NCBI RefSeq assembly: GCF_000212415.1
Contig: NC_015500.1
Span: 2,418,001 to 2,482,000 of the forward strand
Length of the DNA: 64,000 nt
DNA from: Treponema brennaborense DSM 12168
GTDB taxonomy: Bacteria; Spirochaetota; Spirochaetia; Treponematales; Treponemataceae
Direction: 5' to 3'
The notes under the pieces were generated by a model. It was not told where the DNA came from and did no database searches. It saw nothing but the letters and a program-made list of their open reading frames with translations. Positions 17,269 through 25,346 of the stretch are shown here, in pieces. The first letter of the stretch is position 1. The number at the start of each line of letters is the position of its first letter. The position numbers were made by a program, and so were the translations under genes.

Positions 17269-18828
17269 GTGGAAGTTCGCGTTCGCTACGCCCCGTCGCC
17301 GACGGGAATGCAGCATATCGGCGGTGTGCGCACCGCATTGTTCAATTATTTATTTGCCCGCGCAAACGGCGGGAAATTCATTTTACGACTTGAAGATACC
17401 GACCGCACTCGCTACGGTGAAGAATACGTGCAGAATTTATTCGATACACTCGCATGGCTCGGCATCGAATGGGATGAAGGTCCGGACAAAGGCGGTCCGT
17501 ACGGTCCGTACGTTCAGTCGGAACGGTTCGCGCTGTACAAAAAACACGCCGACGAACTGGTTGAAAAAGGTCAGGCGTACTACTGTTTCTGCGACGCGGA
17601 ACGGCTGGAACGCATCCGCACCATCCAAACGATGAACAAAATGCCCCCCGGATACGACCGCAGCTGCCGCCATTTAACGGCGGAAGAAATCAAGGCGAAT
17701 ATCGACGCGGGAAAGCCCTACGTTATCCGGCTTAAAGTGCCACTTGAAGGCGTTACCCGTTTTCACGACGCGCTTTTAGGCGATATCGAATGGAAAAACG
17801 AAGACATAAATCCCGACCCCGTTCTGCTCAAAAGCGACGGTTTTCCGACCTATCATCTGGCGAACATCGTGGACGATCACTTTATGAAAATCACGCACGT
17901 CATGCGCGCGCAGGAATGGATTCCGTCGACGCCGCTTCACGTACTGATGTATCGGGCGTTCGGATGGGAGCCGCCGCAGTTCTGCCACCTGCCGATGGTT
18001 ATGGGGCAGGACGGGCAAAAATTGTCAAAACGCCACGGTGCGACGAGCGTAAACGAATTCCGCGCACGCGGATATATTCCCGAAGCGCTCATCAATTACG
18101 TTTCGATGCTCGGCTGTTCGTACGAAGACGGGCGCGACCTGTATTCGCTTGCCGATTTTGAGAAATTGTTCAAAATCGAACATCTGAACAAAGCGCCCGC
18201 CGTGTTCGACTACAAAAAACTCGAATGGTTTAACGGACAGTACATGCGCCTGATGAGCGACGAAGCGCTGTACCGGGCTACCCTGCCGTTCCTCACCGGA
18301 ACGGGAGACGCTGCGATTCCCGTAAACGCTACGGAACAATTTCCCGCACCCAAAGTCGGCCCGGACGTTTCGGGCGTTTCGCTCGACGAAAACGGAGCAC
18401 CGATAGCTGAAGGGCTGACGTCCGCTCAGACCAAAGAAAAACTTCTGCAGCTCATGCCGCTCATCAAGGAACGGCTGCACTTTTTGTGCGACGCGGCGGA
18501 AATGGTGCGCTTTCTGTTTACCGAACCCGCCGTTCCGCCGATCGACCAGATCGTTCCCAAAAAACTCGACGCAGCAAAGACGAAGGAAGTGCTTGAAGCA
18601 TCAATCGATTTCATACAGGCGATTCCGTCGCTCGATCACGAAGCGGCCGAAGAACTCGCGCGGAAAACGGCGGAAAATCTGGGAATTAAACTGGGCGATT
18701 TCATGATGCCCATCCGCATGGCCGTAACCGGAAGCCGCGTCAGTCCGCCGCTTATGGGTTCGATTGCAATACTCGGCGCAGACCGGGCCGTTGAGCGCAC
18801 GCGAAAAACGCTCGAATTGTTTAAATAA
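17269..18828 (+). CDS. gltX: Glutamate--tRNA ligase
   Basis: 519 residues with a GTG start behind AAAGGAG. Class I synthetase: the HIGH-equivalent motif is SPTGMQHIGG (near residue 10), DLEDTDRTR follows, and the KMSKS-equivalent is QKLSKRHG (about 245). The C-terminal anticodon-binding helical domain is complete (to LGADRAVERTRKTLELF). It charges tRNA-Glu with glutamate. A discriminating versus non-discriminating enzyme cannot be separated from sequence by eye; no gatCAB is in the window. Confidence 0.96.
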   Translation: MEVRVRYAPSPTGMQHIGGVRTALFNYLFARANGGKFILRLEDTDRTRYGEEYVQNLFDTLAWLGIEWDEGPDKGGPYGPYVQSERFALYKKHADELVEKGQAYYCFCDAERLERIRTIQTMNKMPPGYDRSCRHLTAEEIKANIDAGKPYVIRLKVPLEGVTRFHDALLGDIEWKNEDINPDPVLLKSDGFPTYHLANIVDDHFMKITHVMRAQEWIPSTPLHVLMYRAFGWEPPQFCHLPMVMGQDGQKLSKRHGATSVNEFRARGYIPEALINYVSMLGCSYEDGRDLYSLADFEKLFKIEHLNKAPAVFDYKKLEWFNGQYMRLMSDEALYRATLPFLTGTGDAAIPVNATEQFPAPKVGPDVSGVSLDENGAPIAEGLTSAQTKEKLLQLMPLIKERLHFLCDAAEMVRFLFTEPAVPPIDQIVPKKLDAAKTKEVLEASIDFIQAIPSLDHEAAEELARKTAENLGIKLGDFMMPIRMAVTGSRVSPPLMGSIAILGADRAVERTRKTLELFK

Positions 18829-18831
18829 AAA

Positions 18832-18883
18832 GAAGCGCGCGTCCGAAGCGGAGGAGCATTTTCATCTTTCGGACGGGCGCTTC
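18832..18883 (+). terminator. Strong hairpin after gltX
   Basis: GAAGCGCGCGTCCGAA (18832-18847) pairs with TTCGGACGGGCGCTTC (18868-18883) with one mismatch. It begins 4 bases past the stop. There is no T-run, so its termination strength is uncertain; it may protect the 3' end. Confidence 0.55.
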
Positions 18884-18951
18884 ACGTACAACTGATAAAA
18901 CGAAAGGCAGCCTGAAAATTATCGGAAATCGGACCGCCTATCGTACTCTGA

Positions 18952-19010
18952 GGAGCCGGAAAAGTCGTTCAAGCGATACGCTTCAGGACTTTCCCGGTTC
19001 CTTGTTTTTT
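18952..19010 (+). terminator. Terminator between gltX and the convergent ABC operon
   Basis: A long imperfect stem (GGAGCCGGAAAAGTC with GACTTTCCCGGTTCC) enclosing a small AAGCG-ATA-CGCTT hairpin, followed by TTGTTTTTT on the plus strand. The T-run overlaps the stop codon of the convergent binding-protein gene. It fits a plus-strand terminator; the minus strand lacks a matching T-tail. Confidence 0.7.
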
Positions 19011-19923
19011 ACAGATCCGATTTCGTGATGATCGAAACACCGGTATCGAAATACGACGGAGAAACTTTTTCACCGGCGAGTACTTTCGCCGCAGATTTCA
19101 CGCCTTCATATCCCATGCGGTACGGATTCTGCGCCATAATGCACAGCAGCGCGCCGTTTTTTACCAGCGATTTGTTCATATCGGAAGCATCGGAACCGCA
19201 GCCGACGACGTTTTTGCCCGCAGCTTCTTTTACCGCGTTACCGACTCCGACCGTCGAACCTTCGTTCGCACCGTAAACGGCGACGCATCCCTGCGTAATG
19301 AAGTTCGCAGCCATATCTTTGGCAACGGCAGCGTCACCCTGACAATACTGCGTTTCGAGCAGCGTAAAAGCGGTTCCTTCAAACGCGTCGCGGAAACCGA
19401 ATTCGCGCTGATTGCAGGATTCGGTTGCGGCGTTAACGCCTATAATACCGATCATACCTTTGGCAACACCTTTGGAAGCCAAATCCTTGATCAGCGTTTC
19501 ACCGACCTGACGTCCGCCGGCACGGTTGTCGGTTGCAAGCAGCTGTTCACCGGGAAAATCGGCGGCGGAGTCTACGTATACGATTTTAACACCGGCGGCG
19601 GCAGCTTCTTTCAAAGCGGACGTAACCGCGTCGGGACCGTTCGCGGCGAGCAGGATGCAATCCGCACCGGCGGCGACCGCGTTGTTAACGCATTCGATCT
19701 GTTTCGCGTCGTCCTTTACATCGGGAGCAAGCCATTTATACTGGATATTTCCCAATTCCTTTACCGCAGCTTGTGCGCCGGCGTCAACCTGCACCCAGTG
19801 CTGATCCATTTGATCCATCGTAATGAGGAATACTTTTTTCTTTCCGGAATCTTTGGTTCCGCCGGCAAACAACGTCGCACCTGACACCATCAGCGCGGCT
19901 GCAACAAATAACGCCTTTTTCAT
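19009..19923 (-). CDS. Sugar ABC transporter substrate-binding protein (RbsB-like)
   Basis: 304 residues with a cleavable signal peptide (KKALFVAAALMVSGATLFAGG) and a periplasmic binding protein type 1 fold. Recognisable blocks are AAVKELGN, NNAVAAGADCILLAANGPDAV, VDSAADFPGEQLLATDNRAGGRQVGE, and VAVYGANEGSTVGVGNAVKEAAG. It captures a sugar for the RbsC/RbsA-type importer encoded just upstream. It is the last gene of the operon, 73 bases after the permease, behind AAGGAG. The neighbouring epimerase hints at a disaccharide or aldose/ketose ligand. Confidence 0.92.
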   Translation of the reverse strand: MKKALFVAAALMVSGATLFAGGTKDSGKKKVFLITMDQMDQHWVQVDAGAQAAVKELGNIQYKWLAPDVKDDAKQIECVNNAVAAGADCILLAANGPDAVTSALKEAAAAGVKIVYVDSAADFPGEQLLATDNRAGGRQVGETLIKDLASKGVAKGMIGIIGVNAATESCNQREFGFRDAFEGTAFTLLETQYCQGDAAVAKDMAANFITQGCVAVYGANEGSTVGVGNAVKEAAGKNVVGCGSDASDMNKSLVKNGALLCIMAQNPYRMGYEGVKSAAKVLAGEKVSPSYFDTGVSIITKSDL

Positions 19924-19996
19924 AAAAACTCCTTTTGCGTTTCCGCATCTTATATTCAGAATCGTTCCGAAAGCGTAAAATCGGGAACGGTTCCTT

Positions 19997-20992
19997 TTAC
20001 CGTTTTTTGCCGCCCTTTTTGGGAGCGCGGCCGCGTACCACTATGTCGAGCAGAACGGAAACGACGACGATGCAGCCGATGACGATGTTTCTGATAGCAA
20101 CCGGCGCACCGGCAAACTGTAATCCGTTCTGCAGCACCGCCCAAATCGACGCACCGACCACCGTGCCCAGCAGAATACCCTGCCCGCCGAGCGTCGAAAT
20201 TCCGCCGATAACGGACGCGGCGACCGCGTACATTTCATACGCCGAACCGGCGTCCATCGCGCCCATACCGGCCGACGCGCACTGTATCAGACCGACCACG
20301 CACGCACAGAAAGCCGAAACCAAAAACGTTTTGGTAACCGTTCCGAGCAAGTTCACACCGCTCAGTTTTGCCGCTTCTGGATTGCTGCCCACCGCGTATA
20401 TGTAGCGGCCGCTCCTCGTCTTACTCAAAATGAAGTTAAAAATCGCCCACAACAATACGGAAATCCAAATCGTATTGAACAGCCCGAACGTTTTTCCGTA
20501 ATAGAAAAAATCACGGAATCCCTGCGCGGCTTCACCGATACTGTTCGTGTTGTAGTTGTTGTTCACTATCTGCGCGATACCGCGAGCAACGGTCATCGTA
20601 CCCAGCGTCGCAATGAACGGCGGAATTTTAAATCCGGCTACGAGATACCCGTTTATCAAACCGATCAGCAGACAACACACCAGCGTAATCGCGACGGATA
20701 CCCACGGATTCACGCCCTTGGTCATCAGCGTCGCACTTATCATCGTAGACATCCCGACGACCGAACCGATGGAAAGATCGATGTTTCCGGTAATCAGTAC
20801 GTACGACTGCCCGATACCGATAATCAGAATCGGCGCGATCTGACGCAGTAAATTGCTGACATTCCGGCCGGAAAAGAACGTCGGGTTGATAATGCCGAAT
20901 ACGAGACACAACACCGCAAGTCCCGCCGTAACGGTCAGTACCTGCCCGGTACCGCGCGCCATACCCAATTTTTTCTTCGCAATCGTGTTCAT
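19997..20992 (-). CDS. Sugar ABC transporter permease (RbsC-like)
   Basis: 331 residues with about ten membrane helices. Family motifs include LRQIAPILIIGIGQSYVLITGNIDLSIGSVVGM, GYLVAGFKIPPFIATLGTMTVARGIA and GGISTLGGQGILLGTVVGASIWAVLQNGL, which are conserved in ribose/xylose/galactose permeases. It forms the membrane pore as a dimer with the ATPase encoded 35 bases upstream. The C-terminus is basic (RAPKKGGKKR). Confidence 0.94.
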   Translation of the reverse strand: MNTIAKKKLGMARGTGQVLTVTAGLAVLCLVFGIINPTFFSGRNVSNLLRQIAPILIIGIGQSYVLITGNIDLSIGSVVGMSTMISATLMTKGVNPWVSVAITLVCCLLIGLINGYLVAGFKIPPFIATLGTMTVARGIAQIVNNNYNTNSIGEAAQGFRDFFYYGKTFGLFNTIWISVLLWAIFNFILSKTRSGRYIYAVGSNPEAAKLSGVNLLGTVTKTFLVSAFCACVVGLIQCASAGMGAMDAGSAYEMYAVAASVIGGISTLGGQGILLGTVVGASIWAVLQNGLQFAGAPVAIRNIVIGCIVVVSVLLDIVVRGRAPKKGGKKR

Positions 20993-21027
20993 ATAATACC
21001 CCTTACAATTCCGCGTGAGCGGCGCCC

Positions 21028-22536
21028 TTATACGGCAAGTTTGTTTTCAAAACTGGTCGCCAACGTCAGGATTTTTTCCTGCGTCGCTTCCGCCCCCGGC
21101 AATTCTCCGGTTATCCGCCCGTCGCACATAACCAGTATACGATCGGCGAACCCCATAACTTCGGGCATTTCGGACGAAACGAACAATACGCCGACCCCTT
21201 GCAGTTTCAATTCGTTCATCAGATTGTAGATTTCCACCTTAGCGGCAACGTCGATGCCGCGCGTCGGCTCGTCGAACATAACGACGCGGAACGACCTGCC
21301 CATCCATTTGGCAACGACGACTTTCTGCTGATTGCCGCCGGAAAGAGTGGCCGCGTTCACTTCGGCAGAAGGCAGCTTGATCCGCAGATTTTCAACGCCG
21401 GTCCGTACCATCGCCGCCTCTTTTTTCCGGTTTACCATGCCGATCTTGTTGCACAGCAGATCAAGATTCGGCAGCGCGATGTTTTCACGTACCGGCAGCT
21501 TCGTACAAAGACCGTCCTTTTTACGGTCTTCGGGTGCGAGCACGATCCCGTGCCTGATCGCGTCGAGCGGCTTACGAACGGTAATCGGTTTCCCGTCCAG
21601 ACGGATATCTCCCGAATCGATGCGGTCGATTCCGAACAGCGCGCGCGTCAGTTCCGTACGGCCGGCGCCCATCAGCCCCGCGATGCCCACGATTTCACCC
21701 GCGCGTACCTGAAAAGACACGTCGCGAACCAGCGGCCCGGCGCAGAGGTTACGCACGTCGAGCACCGTTTCGCCCACCGGACATCTGATCCGCGGATACT
21801 TTTCCTTGATTTCCCGCCCCACCATGTGCGAGATGATCGACTCCATATCGAAATCGGCAAATTCACCCGACGTGATAAACTTTCCGTCGCGCATGATGGT
21901 TACGTCGTCAACGATATGCTTCAATTCTTCCAGCCGATGCGAAATGTAGACGATCGCGCAGCCTTCACTTTTAAGCTGCTTGATGATAGCGAACAGTTCG
22001 TTGATTTCCTTGCTGGTCAAGGCGCTCGTCGGCTCGTCCATGATCAGTACTTTCGCGTTGATCGAAAGTGCTTTCGCGATTTCAACCATTTGCTGTTTCG
22101 ACACCGGCAATTCGTCAACCAGCGTATCCGCTTGAATATCGCAGCCGAGTTTTGCAAGAATGGTTTCCGCCGCTTTATTCATGGCCGCAGTATCTACGAT
22201 AAAACCCTTTTTGAATTTTTCCCGTCCCAAAAAGATGTTTTCCGCAACGGTCAAATGCCGGCACAAATTGAGTTCCTGATGGATAATCGCAATGCCTTTT
22301 TCCTTCGCCGTATTCGGATTCAGGACGTCAACCTGCTCACCGAACAGCGTAACGGTTCCGCCGTCGCGGCCGTAGATACCGCTCAGTATTTTCATCAGCG
22401 TCGACTTTCCGGCGCCGTTTTCTCCGAGGAGCGCCATCACCCGCCCCGGCTTCAAACTCAAGGAAACACCGTCAAGCGCCTTTACGCCGGGAAACGATTT
22501 GCAGATACCTTCCATCCGTACGATGACTTCATTCAT
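21028..22536 (-). CDS. Sugar ABC transporter ATP-binding protein (RbsA-like, duplicated)
   Basis: 502 residues from the ATG at 22536, which has GAGGATG upstream; the longer frame would run into the preceding epimerase gene. It contains two ABC domains. The first has Walker A GENGAGKST, signature LPVSKQQMVEIAKALS and Walker B VLIMDEPTSAL. The second has GLMGAGRTELTRALFG, LSGGNQQKVVVAKWM and VVMFDEPTRGIDV. The second Walker A is degenerate (GAGRTE), as usual in this family, so one site probably does most hydrolysis. It lies 10 bases after the epimerase stop. Confidence 0.95.
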   Translation of the reverse strand: MNEVIVRMEGICKSFPGVKALDGVSLSLKPGRVMALLGENGAGKSTLMKILSGIYGRDGGTVTLFGEQVDVLNPNTAKEKGIAIIHQELNLCRHLTVAENIFLGREKFKKGFIVDTAAMNKAAETILAKLGCDIQADTLVDELPVSKQQMVEIAKALSINAKVLIMDEPTSALTSKEINELFAIIKQLKSEGCAIVYISHRLEELKHIVDDVTIMRDGKFITSGEFADFDMESIISHMVGREIKEKYPRIRCPVGETVLDVRNLCAGPLVRDVSFQVRAGEIVGIAGLMGAGRTELTRALFGIDRIDSGDIRLDGKPITVRKPLDAIRHGIVLAPEDRKKDGLCTKLPVRENIALPNLDLLCNKIGMVNRKKEAAMVRTGVENLRIKLPSAEVNAATLSGGNQQKVVVAKWMGRSFRVVMFDEPTRGIDVAAKVEIYNLMNELKLQGVGVLFVSSEMPEVMGFADRILVMCDGRITGELPGAEATQEKILTLATSFENKLAV

Positions 22537-22546
22537 ATACACATCC

Positions 22547-23806
22547 TCATTTGCAGCGGTCAAGGCGCTTGATGCATTCGGCAAGCGCCCGTCCGGTATG
22601 ATACATACCTTTCCAGGGATTTCCCAGATTTGAAATCAGCGGAACTCCGGAACGGCTGAGCAATTGGCGGCTTTCACCGAGTTTGTGGTTCATAAAATAC
22701 GCGTGAATGAAATCCCACGTACCGGCAAACGCCTTAAAATATTTTTCGTCTCCGAACAGAATGTATCCGTTCAGAAAACCGGTCATGGACTCAAAATTCT
22801 GCCACCATTCTTTGTCGTATACGAGCGCTTTCCGATCCGCGACCCCGTCTCTATAAACACCGCCGAACTCGTAGTCGTAACCGTACGTCAGCGCGTGATC
22901 GAGCAAACGCTGCAGCAACACGTTGTCGCAGAGCGTACGCTCGTTCAGTACCGTCAGCGCCAAATCCGCAAGCCAGCTCAATTCCGTATTGTGTCCGTAA
23001 CTGGTCGTATCAGTCGGCGCGTCGATTTTTTCCCCTGCTTCACGCTCCGCATTCCAGGTGCGTTTTATATTGATTGCCGGCAGTTTATTGAAATCCAAAT
23101 CAAACTGATTGTATCCGTATCCTTTTTCCGCGTTGACCATGCGACGTACGATCAAATCGTACACTTCGCGCAGTTTCCGGGCATGAATGGATTCGCCGGA
23201 CGCCAAATACAGCGTAGTGTATGCCTCAAGCAAATGCATGTGAATGTCGAGCGATTTGCGGTCGCCGGCAAAGTCGCCCGCCGGCGACAGTTTCCAATTG
23301 CGCTCGATGTTTTCATAATAGCCGCCGCGCAGCGTGTCCGTCGCGTACTTTTGCAAACAATCGAATCCCCTGCACGCATATTCAAGCGCTTTTACATCTT
23401 TACTCATCAGATAATATTCCGACAATGCGTAAATGGCGAAGCTTTGCCCGTACGTCAGTTTAGCCGGATCACGCACGGACGCGTCCCGATTCAACAGCCA
23501 GTAAAATCCGCCGAATTCCGGATCCCAAAATCGCTCTGTCAAAAAACGCGCGCCCTGCGCGGCGGCTTCTTTCATTGTCGCTTTATCCTGTTCGCGGGCG
23601 AACGGAATTAAATTTGAAAAACCCCACACCATACGACTCTGCGTAACGATGTTCTTTTCAAGTTCACCGAACAGTTCCCCGTTTTCATCAAAGCTGGTCA
23701 GATAACCGCCGAACTGCGAGTCCACGGCCCGTTCAAGCCAAAACGGAATCAGTTTATCCCGTAATATTCCGGATAACTCTTTCTTATATTCTCCGGCATT
23801 CTTCAT
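22547..23806 (-). CDS. AGE/cellobiose 2-epimerase family sugar epimerase
   Basis: 419 residues from the ATG at 23806, with CAGGAGG upstream. It has an (alpha/alpha)6-barrel pattern: RDKLIPFWLERAVDSQFGGYLTSFDENG, SRMVWGFSNLI, HMHLLEAYTTLY, SYGHNTELSWLADLA, KEWWQNFESMTGFLNGY, NPWKGMYHTGRALAECI. The histidines in HMHLLEA, YGHNTE and YHTGRA match the catalytic set of the AGE/cellobiose 2-epimerase superfamily. The match to cellobiose 2-epimerase (interconverting glucose/mannose at a reducing end) is somewhat better than to GlcNAc 2-epimerase, but substrate is inferred. First gene of the importer operon. Confidence 0.85.
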   Translation of the reverse strand: MKNAGEYKKELSGILRDKLIPFWLERAVDSQFGGYLTSFDENGELFGELEKNIVTQSRMVWGFSNLIPFAREQDKATMKEAAAQGARFLTERFWDPEFGGFYWLLNRDASVRDPAKLTYGQSFAIYALSEYYLMSKDVKALEYACRGFDCLQKYATDTLRGGYYENIERNWKLSPAGDFAGDRKSLDIHMHLLEAYTTLYLASGESIHARKLREVYDLIVRRMVNAEKGYGYNQFDLDFNKLPAINIKRTWNAEREAGEKIDAPTDTTSYGHNTELSWLADLALTVLNERTLCDNVLLQRLLDHALTYGYDYEFGGVYRDGVADRKALVYDKEWWQNFESMTGFLNGYILFGDEKYFKAFAGTWDFIHAYFMNHKLGESRQLLSRSGVPLISNLGNPWKGMYHTGRALAECIKRLDRCK

Positions 23807-23842
23807 ATAGCCTCCTGTAAAATACGAGTCTTCAGCCGCCGA

Positions 23843-23858
23843 ATTGAACCGGTTCAAT
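23843..23858. promoter_or_regulatory. LacI-type operator in front of the epimerase/ABC operon
   Basis: ATTGAACCGGTTCAAT is a perfect 16-bp palindrome with the central CG typical of LacI-family operators. It lies between the LacI gene's 3' end and the epimerase start. Confidence 0.85.
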
Positions 23859-23876
23859 TAACGGTCAAAAAAAAAA

Positions 23877-24890
23877 TCACCTTTGCGCAATCGACTTGCG
23901 GAGTACCACGCGCGGTTCAAGATACACCGGCTCCGCAACGGTTGCATCTCCGTTTATCTGACGGAACAGATTTTCAACCGCAATACGGCTCATCTGTTCC
24001 AAAGGCTGATGCACCGTCGACAACGGAGTTTCCTGCAAGCCCGAAACCGAAATATCGTCGTAGCCTGCAACCGACACGTCTTCCGGAACCCGAACGCCGC
24101 ACGCATGCAGACTGCTCACGATCCCCATAGCCATCACGTCGTTGATTGCAAGGATCGCGTCGATCTTCTGCGAAAAATACACTTTCCGTATCGCATCGTA
24201 ACCGCCTTGAAAACTCATGGACAGCGTCGTGATTATCCGATCGGCCGAAAACGGTATGTTCCGATCCCGATGCGCCTGAACGAATCCCCGGATGCGTTCC
24301 TCGAACGGCACGAGTTCGGGATTACCGGAAATCAGAATGATATGCCGGTGTCCGGAATCCAGCAGCTGCAAAGTCAAATCATACGAACCTTTGCACAAAT
24401 CGGTCATCACACAGTTCGCTTCGACACCTTTGTAATAGCTCGAAATGAACACGAACGGAAAGGTATCTTTTATCAGCGTCCGAATGTGTGTCAACTCGGG
24501 TGCGTTTTCAACGACGGGCACGATGATTAAACCGTCGATCCCCCGATCGATGAATTGCCGGATCAGCTTCGCTTCCTGAGCGCTCGATTCGTTGCTCAGG
24601 CCGAACATCAGCGCGTTGCCGCGGCGTTCGACTTCTTTCTGCAAATACCCCGCCATTTCGCCGAAAAACGAGTTAAGCAAATCGGGAACCAGAAAGCCAA
24701 TCGTGTGTGAGGATGAAAGACTGAACGACCGCGCGTACGGATTACGGTGATAATCGAGCTGCGCAACGGCGTCAAGAACCAACTGCTTGGTCTGCGCCGA
24801 AATGCGCGGAGAATCGTTCATCGCCATAGACGCAGTGCCGACCGAAACGCCGGCCAACGCCGCCACATCTTTTATGGTCGTCTTTGCCAC
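23877..24890 (-). CDS. LacI family transcriptional regulator
   Basis: 337 residues starting at the GTG at 24890, chosen because AAAGGAG precedes it and the LacI headpiece starts there (AKTTIKDVAALAGVSVGTASMAMND). It has a hinge with RISAQTKQLVLDAVAQLDYHRNPYARS, followed by the periplasmic-binding-protein-like ligand domain (TIGFLVPDLLNSFF; GYDDISVSG). It is expected to repress the epimerase/ABC operon until the sugar binds. A matching operator lies before its own gene, so it should also regulate itself. Confidence 0.92.
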   Translation of the reverse strand: MAKTTIKDVAALAGVSVGTASMAMNDSPRISAQTKQLVLDAVAQLDYHRNPYARSFSLSSSHTIGFLVPDLLNSFFGEMAGYLQKEVERRGNALMFGLSNESSAQEAKLIRQFIDRGIDGLIIVPVVENAPELTHIRTLIKDTFPFVFISSYYKGVEANCVMTDLCKGSYDLTLQLLDSGHRHIILISGNPELVPFEERIRGFVQAHRDRNIPFSADRIITTLSMSFQGGYDAIRKVYFSQKIDAILAINDVMAMGIVSSLHACGVRVPEDVSVAGYDDISVSGLQETPLSTVHQPLEQMSRIAVENLFRQINGDATVAEPVYLEPRVVLRKSIAQR

Positions 24891-24939
24891 ACAAACTCCT
24901 TTCGTGGAACCGATTGCTGAATCACTTGTCAAACAGTAG

Positions 24940-24953
24940 TTGAACCGATTCAA
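24940..24953. promoter_or_regulatory. LacI-type operator upstream of the lacI-like gene
   Basis: TTGAACCGATTCAA differs by one base from the core of the palindrome at 23843-23858. A half-site-like GGAACCGATT lies at 24906-24915. This indicates autoregulation. The rest of 24954-25150 shows no gene. Confidence 0.75.
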
Positions 24954-25150
24954 TAGTTGTATTGTAACCCCGAATTTTCGAGCTGTCAATCTTTTTTTTC
25001 AAAAAAATACAAATTTACGGAAGGCACTGCGAAACGGGACGGAAATCTGGGCGTTATTCAATCTCCAGAGCGTTATCCGTTCTCCGGATCTCTTCCCCAG
25101 AAAAAAAGAGAGAGCCGATCAGCTCCCGCCTGCGTTTTTCCGCTACAAAT

Positions 25151-25192
25151 AAAAAAGGACTGTCCGCAAGCACGTATACTTGAAACAGTCCC
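25151..25192 (-). terminator. Terminator downstream of the tRNA gene
   Basis: On the minus strand GGACTGT and ACAGTCC form a stem around a 21-base loop and are followed by TTTTTT. It starts 7 bases after the tRNA 3' end. Confidence 0.88.
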
Positions 25193-25198
25193 GTTTAG

Positions 25199-25272
25199 TG
25201 GGCCCACCTGGACTTGAACCAGGGACCGACGGATTATGAGTCCGCAGCTCTAACCAACTGAGCTATAGGCCC
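25199..25272 (-). tRNA. tRNA with CAU anticodon (probably Ile2; Met-elongator possible)
   Basis: A complete 74-base cloverleaf. The acceptor stem GGGCCTA/TGGGCCC has one G-T pair, the D-arm is GCTC/GAGC, the anticodon loop is CTCATAA, and the T-arm CCTGG/CCAGG has loop TTCAAGT. CCA is not encoded. The CAU anticodon with flanking GACTCATAATC resembles the minor isoleucine tRNA whose C34 is changed to lysidine by TilS. Elongator tRNA-Met shares the same loop, so identity needs a TFAM/tRNAscan score. It is not an initiator: a full Watson-Crick 1-72 pair is present. Confidence 0.9.
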
Positions 25273-25283
25273 GAAGCCTTTTT

Positions 25284-25313
25284 ATGATAGCACAAAAAGA
25301 AGCTTCGGGTCAA
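25284..25313 (-). promoter_or_regulatory. tRNA promoter
   Basis: On the minus strand TTGACC (25308-25313) and TATCAT (25284-25289) are 18 bp apart, placing the start a few bases before the tRNA. An inverted repeat CCCGAAGC/GCTTCGGG (25270-25309) spans it and the tRNA 5' end. Confidence 0.75.
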
Positions 25314-25346
25314 GACTACCGAACGGCATTCTTGCCGGCATAACGC

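Noticed and set aside
21199-22572. 457-residue plus-strand open frame opposite the ABC ATPase
   Set aside because: Arg/His-rich composition typical of antisense frames in G+C-rich genes; no motif.
25270-25309. Intrinsic terminator of the metal ATPase gene
   Set aside because: The inverted repeat overlaps the tRNA promoter and 5' end and lacks a T-run on the exit side; kept as promoter context only.
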